The notes under the pieces were generated by a model. That model worked only from the letters and a program-made list of their open reading frames with translations. It had not been told where the DNA came from and made no database searches. 64,000 nt of DNA, from assembly GCF_900112305.1 (NCBI RefSeq), contig NZ_FOKT01000003.1, forward strand, positions 186,001 to 250,000, read 5' to 3'. Position numbers and translations under genes: made by a program. How positions within the stretch are numbered: position 1 is the first letter of the stretch; each line of letters opens with the position of its first letter. The DNA comes from Microbulbifer thermotolerans (lineage in GTDB: Bacteria; Pseudomonadota; Gammaproteobacteria; Pseudomonadales; Cellvibrionaceae). Of this stretch, positions 57,424 through 64,000 are shown one piece after another.

Positions 57424-57585
57424 CCCCCCGGACAGCCGGCCCGAGACCAGAGCCAAGAAAACGGTCATGAATTTTTTTGCGCTGCGCCAATGCAAATGGC
57501 AGCCTCTCGACAGCATCGCGGCAAGCCCCAAAACATCGGCACTCAAACAACCGCAATGATGATGACAAATCTCAGGGAGAGTCTC

Positions 57586-58269
57586 GTGAATACACTACCT
57601 CTACGCAGGCTGCTGCAGGCGGGCCTGTTGTTTCTCGGACTAAACAGCGGCGCCCAGGCCCAAGGCTTTTTCGGTTTTGGCGGCGATGAGCAAACCCCCA
57701 GTCTGACATTGGCTCCGGCGCAAGTGGCCGTGGATATACCGACACCGGTGCAAGGCAACAACCTCGCGGTACTGCTGGCGCAGGCGGGCAGTGACAACAG
57801 TCTCAGCGCACTCAAAGAGGCCGCGGCACGGAAATTCAGCGACCTCTTGGAGCGCAAATGGCGAGACCGGCTGCAAGCGTTTTTCGCCGACGAAGAAGTG
57901 CCGCTGGTGCAGCGAGACGGCTTCCTCACCATGCAAAGCTACCTCAATGTCATCGTCAGCAAACAGTTGACTGACCTGAAACCCTCCGGCGATCGCGAGG
58001 TGGAATGGGGTTTGCTGGAGCTGTCGGGGGATTTTCACTACCAGCTGAAAAACACTAGCGGTGAGCTTTTGCACGAGGAGCTGCTAAAAATCGCCGATCT
58101 GCGTGTGCAGGAAAAATACCGTATAGAAACGCGCCGCGACGGCAGCAAGATCGAGGACACCACCGACGCCGCCATTGAGCGGGCGCTGGAAGAATTGGTA
58201 GACCGGCTGCAGGACCGCATCGAGGACAATATAGAGGCGGATCAGCTGCGCGAATGGGCCTCGCTCTAA
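57586..58269 (+). CDS. Exported protein of unknown family, paralog 1
   Basis: A 227-residue exported protein I do not recognise. A signal peptide (LLQAGLLFLGLNSGAQAQ) ends near residue 25, followed by GFFGFGGD, a short strand-rich part (PSLTLAPAQVAVDIP), then mostly helical charged sequence to the end (LLEELVDRLQDRIEDNI-like C-terminus). I start at GTG 57586 because its leader CTCAGGGAGAGTC is identical to that of paralog 2; ATGs further up would give no signal peptide. No cysteines. It is homologous to the protein at 58556 over its full length. It follows recG by 162 bases. Confidence 0.8.
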   Translation: MNTLPLRRLLQAGLLFLGLNSGAQAQGFFGFGGDEQTPSLTLAPAQVAVDIPTPVQGNNLAVLLAQAGSDNSLSALKEAAARKFSDLLERKWRDRLQAFFADEEVPLVQRDGFLTMQSYLNVIVSKQLTDLKPSGDREVEWGLLELSGDFHYQLKNTSGELLHEELLKIADLRVQEKYRIETRRDGSKIEDTTDAAIERALEELVDRLQDRIEDNIEADQLREWASL

Positions 58270-58298
58270 AGGCGGGGTGTCGAGGCGCTTCTGATTAA

Positions 58299-58386
58299 GG
58301 AACCTCTGATTCATGCACACGGGAGCTGCAGTAGGCTTCCGGGCACTCCGTATGCTGCGGGCAACGCTTTCATCAGAGTTTTTTAA
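58299..58386. repeat. Short decayed copy of the repeat between paralogs
   Basis: GGAACCTCTGATTCATGC (58299-58316) and, inverted, GCTTTCATCAGAGTTTTTTA (about 58367-58386) are remnants of the element ends, with only about 50 bases between. The rest of the 286-base gap up to 58555 shows no gene. This places the repeat between the two tandem paralogs. Confidence 0.6.
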
Positions 58387-58555
58387 ACGCGATCATTTAC
58401 AACAGCGGGCGTCACAGAAGCCGAGAAGTGACGCATGAGTCAGCAAAATTTTTTGCCCTATCTCCCGGGGAATGGCAGCCTTACCGGGCTACTGAAGCCG
58501 TTTTGAAACGAATTCGGTTCGCCTCTAATAAAAAATAAAACTCAGGGAGAGTCCG

Positions 58556-59245
58556 ATGATGAGAATAACTGCCCGCGCGCTGGCGCTGGTCGGCTTGCTG
58601 ATTTTTTCCTTCTCCACTTCCGCTGCCGCACAAGGCGGATTGCTTAGCTTCGGCGGCGACAGCCGCAACCCCAGCCTCACTATCGCCCCCAGCGAAATCC
58701 AAATCGATATGCCCCTGCCCCCCATGGACAGTGCCGACCTGGCACTGCTGCTGGCTCAGGCGGGCAAGGGGGGCGGCCTCGCCTCGATGAAGGAAGCCGC
58801 CGTGCGCAAATACCGCCAGTACCTGGAGGGCGAGCTGGATTCCCGCTTGCGCGCTTTTTTCGTCGGCGAAGAGGTGCCCCTGGTGGACAAGGGGGGGCAG
58901 CTGTCCCTGCACAGTGCGCTGGATCTGGCCGTCATCAAGCATTTCAACAACCTGCAGAGCGAGAGTGGTTACGACCTGGAGCGGGGCACTGTGGAGTTGG
59001 AGGGCAGCGTCCACTATAGGGTGAAGGATCACTCGGGACGCCAGCTGCTCGAAGAAACGCTGGATATCAAAAGGCTCAAGATCCGCGAAAAATATCAGGT
59101 GCGAACGCCGAAAAACGGGGGCGCCGTCGAGGACACCACTGAGCAAGCCATTAAACAAGCACTGTCGCGTATGGCCAAAGAACTCGTCGACAAAATGGAA
59201 GACGAGCTGGAAGCCGATGAGCTGCGGGATCTGTTAACGGAGTAA
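58556..59245 (+). CDS. Exported protein of unknown family, paralog 2
   Basis: A 229-residue exported protein (signal peptide to about residue 25, FSTSAAAQ) homologous to the product at 57586. Shared features in order: GxxxFGGDxxxPSLTxAPxxxxxDxP, LALLLAQAG, KEAAxRKxxxxLExxxxxRLxAFF, EEVPLV, and a Glu/Asp-rich helical tail with EDTTxxAIxxAL. The ribosome leader ACTCAGGGAGAGTC is also shared. A weak tandem duplication is the simplest origin. Role unknown; periplasmic or outer-membrane-associated location is inferred from the signal. Confidence 0.85.
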   Translation: MMRITARALALVGLLIFSFSTSAAAQGGLLSFGGDSRNPSLTIAPSEIQIDMPLPPMDSADLALLLAQAGKGGGLASMKEAAVRKYRQYLEGELDSRLRAFFVGEEVPLVDKGGQLSLHSALDLAVIKHFNNLQSESGYDLERGTVELEGSVHYRVKDHSGRQLLEETLDIKRLKIREKYQVRTPKNGGAVEDTTEQAIKQALSRMAKELVDKMEDELEADELRDLLTE

Positions 59246-59270
59246 GCGGGGGGCTCAAGCCCCCACCCGC

Positions 59271-60566
59271 TCAAGGCGTTGCCGCGTTGGCGACACTGTC
59301 GTAGTTACGGTTATTGAATGTCTCCACGGACAGAGCGCCTTCGCTCTTGGCAACGATGACACTCACCACCGCGTCACCGGTGATATTCACCGCCGTGCGC
59401 ACCATATCCAGCAAGCGGTCAACCCCCATCACAAGGGCGATGCCCTCCAGCGGCAGACCCACCTGCTGCAATACCATCGCCAGCATAACCAGACCCACTC
59501 CGGGCACGCCCGCCGTGCCGATGGAGGCAAGGGTCGCGGTCAGTATCACCGTCAGGTAACCCGCCAGCCCTATCTCAATACCGTACATCTGCGCCATAAA
59601 GGCGGTGGCCACTCCCTGCATGATCGCCGTGCCATCCATATTGATGGTGGCGCCCAAAGGTACTGTGAAAGCCGCCACTTTGTTATCCACACCCAGGCGC
59701 TTCTCAACTGTGGACAGAGTCACCGGAATAGTGGCAGCAGAGGAAGCGGTGCTAAAAGCGAACACCTGTGCCGGACGCATCTTCTTGAACAGCTGCACCG
59801 GGTTGAGCCCGGACAGGCATTTCAGCAGCAGCGAGTAAACACCGAAAGCGTGCAGCAGCAAAGTAATCAGCACCACCAGAAAGTATTTGCCCAGCTCCCA
59901 GATAAACTCCACACCCAGCTCCGCAAACGTCTTGGCCAGCAGCGCGAAGACGCCGTAGGGCGCAAACACCATCAGCACTCCCACCATACGCAGGATGACT
60001 TCATTGAGGTCGTTAAAAAAACTGGCCACCCTCTGGCCCGGCTCACCACAGCGGGAAATGGCGTACCCCATCAGCAATGCGAATACAATAATCTGCAGCA
60101 TATTGCCCTGGGCCATGGCAGCCACGGGGTTGGTGGGAAATATGTTCACCAGCACATCGGACAGCGGCGGTGACTCCTTGGGCTGAAAGGCGCCGCCCGG
60201 CGGCGCCACGTCCACGCCGACACCCGGCTGCACGATAAGCGCCATGCACAGCGCCAGCGTGATCGCCACCGCCGTGGTCAGCATATAGAGAAGCAGCGTC
60301 TTGCCAGCCAGCGGCCCCATACGGTGCCCCTCCGACAGGGCACAGGCACCACACACCAGTGACACCAGCACCAGCGGCACCACCATCAATTTGAGTGAAG
60401 CGATAAAGATACGACCGATCACATCGAACAGCCCCCCAGTCAGGTAGCTGTTGATAACGCCGGTGATACCGCTGCCTAGCAGCTGGCTGCTGTTGAGGAA
60501 GTTGAACAGCACACCGACGACAATGCCAGCGAGCATGGCAATCAGGATTCTGGCGGTGAGACCCAT
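59271..60566 (-). CDS. Dicarboxylate/amino acid:cation symporter (DAACS family)
   Basis: A 431-residue membrane transporter with eight helices and two re-entrant hairpins, starting MGLTARILIAMLAGIVVGVL. Family motifs: FSTASSAATIPVTL (serine-rich hairpin 1), TINMDGTAIMQGVATAFMAQ (NMDGT) and AGVPGVGLVMLAMVLQQVGLP. It takes up glutamate, aspartate or C4-dicarboxylates with Na+ or H+; the exact substrate is not clear. The start at 60566 has GAGAG upstream; the frame open to 60794 adds unrelated residues. Confidence 0.93.
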   Translation of the reverse strand: MGLTARILIAMLAGIVVGVLFNFLNSSQLLGSGITGVINSYLTGGLFDVIGRIFIASLKLMVVPLVLVSLVCGACALSEGHRMGPLAGKTLLLYMLTTAVAITLALCMALIVQPGVGVDVAPPGGAFQPKESPPLSDVLVNIFPTNPVAAMAQGNMLQIIVFALLMGYAISRCGEPGQRVASFFNDLNEVILRMVGVLMVFAPYGVFALLAKTFAELGVEFIWELGKYFLVVLITLLLHAFGVYSLLLKCLSGLNPVQLFKKMRPAQVFAFSTASSAATIPVTLSTVEKRLGVDNKVAAFTVPLGATINMDGTAIMQGVATAFMAQMYGIEIGLAGYLTVILTATLASIGTAGVPGVGLVMLAMVLQQVGLPLEGIALVMGVDRLLDMVRTAVNITGDAVVSVIVAKSEGALSVETFNNRNYDSVANAATP

Positions 60567-60770
60567 GGAAAACTCTCTTCGACTTATGGATTCAAATCGG
60601 CCGGGCACTATAACAAATGCTTGGCGCAGCAGAGGAGGCGCCCCGCGCGGAATCGCCCGGCCCCGCGATCGCACAGCATACTCCTTTACGGTGTCCTGCG
60701 CAGGTAGCGACTGTCTGAGTAAATCGGTTCCCGACAGATGGGTCCCCCATTTACAATGCCCCTTTATTCG

Positions 60771-61388
60771 ATGGCGGAGTTGCAGTTGTACCAATCTCCC
60801 TTTGAACCCAGCGGCGAGTGGCTCAACCGGCTACAGGAATCCCGGCACCGGCAACCGCCAGCGGCACTCTTGCCGTGGCTGCTGCACCCGGGCTCGCTTA
60901 CCGCGGCACTCAGAGAGCTCGCGGACGGCGATTTCCATGTGCGCATTTTGAAGCAGCACTGGCAAAACCCGCGCATGGATGAGCGGCGCGAACTGGCACT
61001 GCGCGACCGCTGCCGCGCCCTGGTGCGTGAAGTACTGCTGTACGGCCGCGGCCAGCCCTGGGTCTATGCGCGCAGCGTGCTACCGGAATCCAGCCTGCGG
61101 GGCAGATCGCGCTACCTGCGCAACCTGGACAACCGACCGCTGGGAGAGCTGCTGTTCAGTGAAGCGGGTATCCGCCGCGGGCCCATTGCGCTCAACCGCT
61201 TGCACCGCAACCCGCGCTGTGACCTGCCCGAACTCGCCGGGGAAGGGGACAGCGCCTGGGGGCGCCGCTCCGCCTTCTGGCTGCGGGGCAAACCGCTGCT
61301 GGTAACCGAGGCCTTTCTCAGTGCCTTTCGCCCGCAGCGGGCACCGCTGGCGCGCGCCGAAGTCTCTGCCGAACAAACAGGGGGCTAA
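60771..61388 (+). CDS. ubiC: Chorismate pyruvate-lyase (UbiC)
   Basis: A 205-residue enzyme (from the ATG at 60771) that splits pyruvate from chorismate to give 4-hydroxybenzoate for ubiquinone. Motifs seen: [20 protein letters not shown] with the conserved Arg, RPLGELLF, and [11 protein letters not shown] with the catalytic Glu. Earlier in-frame ATGs at 60756 and 60738 are possible; none has a good ribosome site. ubiA begins one base after its stop, so the pair is an operon. Confidence 0.9.
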   Translation: MAELQLYQSPFEPSGEWLNRLQESRHRQPPAALLPWLLHPGSLTAALRELADGDFHVRILKQHWQNPRMDERRELALRDRCRALVREVLLYGRGQPWVYARSVLPESSLRGRSRYLRNLDNRPLGELLFSEAGIRRGPIALNRLHRNPRCDLPELAGEGDSAWGRRSAFWLRGKPLLVTEAFLSAFRPQRAPLARAEVSAEQTGG

Positions 61389-61389
61389 A

Positions 61390-62271
61390 GTGATCAGTCA
61401 ACAGATATCCAGGCACTGGCCCGCTGCCTTGCCCTACTGGCAGCTGGCGCGTCTCGACAGACCCATCGGCACACTGCTGCTGCTGTGGCCAACCTGGTGG
61501 GCCCTGTGGCTGGCCGCCGGTGGCTGGCCCGGCCTGCATTTGTTTGCCGTATTCACTCTCGGTGTTGTGCTGATGCGCGCCGCCGGTTGTGCCGTCAACG
61601 ACTATGCCGACCGCCATATCGACGGCCACGTGAAACGCACCGCCGGGCGGCCGTTGGCGGAGGGGCGTGTATCCCCGCGCGGCGCTCTGGGACTCTTTGC
61701 CGCGCTCAGCCTGACCGCCTTCGCCCTGGTACTCACCACCAACCGACCAACCATATTGTTGTCCCTGGCGGCACTGGCGCTGGCTTTCGGCTACCCCTTC
61801 GCAAAACGTTACACACACTTACCGCAAGTGGTGCTGGGCGCCGCCTTCAGCATGGGGATTCCCATGGCCTTTACCGCCGTTCGCGGAGAACTGCCGACCG
61901 CAGCCTGGCTGATATTCACAGCCAATGTGCTGTGGACCGTCGCTTACGACACCTTCTACGCCATGGTGGACCGCGACGATGACCTCAAGATCGGAGTCAA
62001 ATCCACCGCTGTACTCTTCGGTGACCTGGACAGGGTGATGACCGCTGCCCTGCAGTGCCTGTCGCTCTTTGCCCTACTGCTGGTTGGCGGGCGCTTCGAA
62101 CTGGGCACTGCCTATTACCTCGGGCTGGCGATCGCCGCGATGCTCTCCATCTATCAGCAGTGGCTGGTGCGCGACCGCGAAAGGGAAGCCTGCTTCCGCG
62201 CCTTCCTCAACAACAACTGGGTTGGCGGCGCGATATTTGCCGGAATTTTCGTCCATTTCCTTCTGGTTTAG
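61390..62271 (+). CDS. ubiA: 4-hydroxybenzoate octaprenyltransferase (UbiA)
   Basis: A 293-residue membrane prenyltransferase attaching the polyprenyl tail to 4-hydroxybenzoate. It has the two Asp-rich motifs [20 protein letters not shown] and [17 protein letters not shown], with about eight membrane segments. The start is GTG at 61390, coupled to ubiC. Same ubiC-ubiA order as E. coli. Confidence 0.95.
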   Translation: MISQQISRHWPAALPYWQLARLDRPIGTLLLLWPTWWALWLAAGGWPGLHLFAVFTLGVVLMRAAGCAVNDYADRHIDGHVKRTAGRPLAEGRVSPRGALGLFAALSLTAFALVLTTNRPTILLSLAALALAFGYPFAKRYTHLPQVVLGAAFSMGIPMAFTAVRGELPTAAWLIFTANVLWTVAYDTFYAMVDRDDDLKIGVKSTAVLFGDLDRVMTAALQCLSLFALLLVGGRFELGTAYYLGLAIAAMLSIYQQWLVRDREREACFRAFLNNNWVGGAIFAGIFVHFLLV

Positions 62272-62298
62272 CGTCTAACCACCAACGCGGTTGCGGAC

Positions 62299-62316
62299 CC
62301 GTCATATATTTGTAAC
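62299..62316 (+). promoter_or_regulatory. Pho box upstream of phoB
   Basis: CCGTCATATATTTGTAAC matches the Pho box CTGTCATAWAWCTGTCAC as CCGTCAT, four A/T bases, TTGTAAC, differing in three of the fourteen conserved half-site bases. It lies 67 bases before the phoB start, right for positive autoregulation. Confidence 0.7.
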
Positions 62317-62382
62317 CAAAATGCCGTTAAATCCTCGGCTATCAATGGAAAAAACAGATTCAAAAGCGGGCGCGACAGGCAG

Positions 62383-63087
62383 ATGCAAAGCAAGAAGATC
62401 CTGATAGTCGACGACGAAGCCGCCGTACGCGATATGCTGCGGGTGGCGCTGGAGATGGCGGACTACCGAGTCATCGAAGCGGAGAACGTCCAGGAAGCAC
62501 ACGCGCTGGTCATCGACGAGAAGCCCGACCTAATTCTTCTGGATTGGATGCTGCCGGATGTCTCCGGCGTTGAACTGGCGCGCCGCCTCAAACGCGACGA
62601 GCTCACCGCGGCACTGCCGATCATTATGCTCACCGCCAAGGGCGAAGAGGACCATAAGGTCAAAGGCCTTGAAACCGGCGCCGACGACTACATCACCAAA
62701 CCCTTCTCACCGCGGGAACTGGTCGCGCGCCTGAAGGCAGTTCTGCGTCGCGCCGGCCCCACTGAGCCAGAAGAGCCGCTAACCGCCGGTGGTCTGGTGT
62801 TAGACCCTATCAGTCACAGAGTCACCATCAACGGCCAAGCGGTGGACATGGGCCCCACCGAGTTCCGCCTGCTGACCTTTTTCCTTTCTCATCAGGAACG
62901 CGCTTACACCCGCACTCAATTGCTGGATCACGTCTGGGGCGGCAATGTGTACGTGGAGGAACGCACCGTCGATGTGCACATCCGCCGACTACGCAAGGCC
63001 CTGGCCCTGGACGGTCACGACCGCTACATACAAACGGTGCGCGGCACCGGTTACCGCTTTTCTGTGCAAACCGCGGAAAAAGTGTAA
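62383..63087 (+). CDS. phoB: PhoB, phosphate response regulator
   Basis: A 234-residue OmpR/PhoB-family regulator. The receiver domain has KKILIVDDEAAVRD, the phospho-acceptor Asp in LILLDWMLPDVSG (about residue 53) and Thr/Lys in MLTAKGEE and DYITKPFSP. The winged-helix DNA-binding domain ends with RTVDVHIRRLRKALA and VRGTGYRFS. It activates phosphate-starvation genes after phosphorylation by PhoR, encoded 88 bases downstream. Confidence 0.96.
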   Translation: MQSKKILIVDDEAAVRDMLRVALEMADYRVIEAENVQEAHALVIDEKPDLILLDWMLPDVSGVELARRLKRDELTAALPIIMLTAKGEEDHKVKGLETGADDYITKPFSPRELVARLKAVLRRAGPTEPEEPLTAGGLVLDPISHRVTINGQAVDMGPTEFRLLTFFLSHQERAYTRTQLLDHVWGGNVYVEERTVDVHIRRLRKALALDGHDRYIQTVRGTGYRFSVQTAEKV

Positions 63088-63175
63088 GATTCCGCGCAAA
63101 CCCGCACCCCCCAACCAGGCGCGGCGCCGGTGGCCAGATTGCCGCACCGCGGCCGCCAGACATAACGGCACTTCT

Positions 63176-64000
63176 ATGCTGGATCGCAGTATTGGCGAGT
63201 TTTCACGCTTTATCACCATCGCCCTCGGCTGCACCATCTTCGGCGTTGCCAGCGGACAATGGCTGTTATCCATCACCCTGGGACTGGCGGTCTATCTCAG
63301 CTGGGTATTGTGGCAATACCGGCGTTTCTACCGCTGGCTGATCAACGGCCGCCGCGGTCCGGCACCTACCGCGTTTGGCATCTGGGGCGAAATCTCCGAC
63401 GACTTCTACCGCATACAACGCCGCCACCGGCGCGAGAAGCAAAAGCTGCACGCCATGCTGCGTCGGGTACAGGACAGCACCAGCGCATTGCGAGAGGGGA
63501 TAGTGGCACTGGAGGATGACGGCAACTTGGCCTGGTGGAATCCGGCTGCGGGTGACCTGTTGGGCCTGCAACCCGGCGACGCAGGCCAGCCGCTGGTGAA
63601 TTTCGTGCGCGACCCCGGCTTCGTCAACTATCTGCAGCAGGGCACCGAGGGCGCGCACGAACCACTGACAATGCCCGCACCGGGTGACGATACACGCATT
63701 CTACAGCTCGAAGTCACCCACTATGGCCAGGACGAAGCACTGGTGATCGTCCGCGACATCACGCGCCTGCACAAACTGGAGCAGATGCGCCGCGACTTTG
63801 TCGCCAATGTATCCCACGAACTGCGCACTCCCCTGACCGTGATCGCCGGCTATCTGGAGACGCTCGAGGCCAGCGGCCAGGCGCCACAGGGCTGGCAGAG
63901 GCCCCTGACACAGATGCGAGAGCAGACAGCGCGTATGACCTCTCTGGTGAATGACCTGCTGTTACTCGCGCGGCTGGAAACCTCCGAACGCGACAGCGGC
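63176..64000 (+). CDS. phoR: PhoR, phosphate sensor kinase, cut by right edge
   Basis: The first 275 codons of a sensor histidine kinase; the ATPase domain lies beyond the window. Two close N-terminal membrane segments (about 12-50), a charged linker, a PAS domain (about 100-190, with GIVALEDDGNLAWWNPAAGD), and the dimerisation helix with the phospho-His in RRDFVANVSHELRTPLTVI are seen. This is the standard PhoR layout and it follows phoB. Confidence 0.93.
   Translation, partial: MLDRSIGEFSRFITIALGCTIFGVASGQWLLSITLGLAVYLSWVLWQYRRFYRWLINGRRGPAPTAFGIWGEISDDFYRIQRRHRREKQKLHAMLRRVQDSTSALREGIVALEDDGNLAWWNPAAGDLLGLQPGDAGQPLVNFVRDPGFVNYLQQGTEGAHEPLTMPAPGDDTRILQLEVTHYGQDEALVIVRDITRLHKLEQMRRDFVANVSHELRTPLTVIAGYLETLEASGQAPQGWQRPLTQMREQTARMTSLVNDLLLLARLETSERDSG

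Overview
The window is about 60% GC, dense with genes, and looks like the chromosome of a marine gammaproteobacterium of the Cellvibrionales/Pseudomonadales type, most like Microbulbifer. That placement is an inference. It rests on protein style and on gene order shared with Pseudomonas: rpmE-priA-(argS)-SPOR-hslV-hslU-DUF971, dsbB-algQ-FKBP-algP with a TIGR02444 gene and an ABC-F gene, coaBC-algC-argB near pyrE and crc, and oxyR-recG. I saw no tRNA, rRNA, CRISPR array, prophage or complete insertion sequence.

Layout. 1-6 kb, mostly minus strand: a cut-off exported protein, DUF971, HslUV protease behind a good heat-shock promoter, a SPOR protein and PriA. 6-12.5 kb, plus strand: L31, malic enzyme, a Pro/Glu-tailed small protein, GshA, AcpH, DsbB and a CidA/LrgB pair. 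12.6-18.5 kb: the alg-type cluster Rsd/AlgQ, FKBP lipoprotein, AlgP, TIGR02444 and ABC-F, interleaved with several copies of one dispersed repeat. 18.5-22 kb: a Tsp3-repeat barrel protein, DUF1254, TrmB, DUF423. 22-27 kb: RpoH with DnaA boxes upstream, FtsX-FtsE-FtsY, RsmD, CoaD. 27-32 kb: gamma-glutamyltransferase, an intact palindromic mobile repeat, an odd lipoprotein carrying a piece of a YtcJ-type amidohydrolase, MutM, L33, L28, RadC. 32-42 kb: CoaBC, AlgC, ArgB, SlmA, DUF4124, PyrE, Crc, RNase PH, YicC.

The usual yicC-gmk junction is split by about 6.3 kb (41.7-48.0 kb) of accessory DNA: a frameshifted 3' remnant of a type I restriction hsdR gene, a divergent ArsR regulator and Cys-rich metal permease, an AT-rich stretch, a secreted subtilisin-like protease and a fatty acid hydroxylase-family membrane protein. 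Core genes then resume: gmk-rpoZ-spoT-ridA, two minus-strand oxidoreductases, a GlsB-type membrane protein, oxyR-recG, two tandem paralogous exported proteins of unknown function, a dicarboxylate/amino acid symporter, ubiC-ubiA, and phoB-phoR behind a Pho box, with phoR cut by the right edge.

Most notable: (i) a family of 20-bp-TIR palindromic elements with one nearly intact copy flanked by TTAG; (ii) the tandem paralogs at 57.6 and 58.6 kb, which share their start-site leader; (iii) the amidohydrolase-fragment lipoprotein; (iv) the CC-repeat loop in the permease; (v) at least six TTG starts in housekeeping genes.
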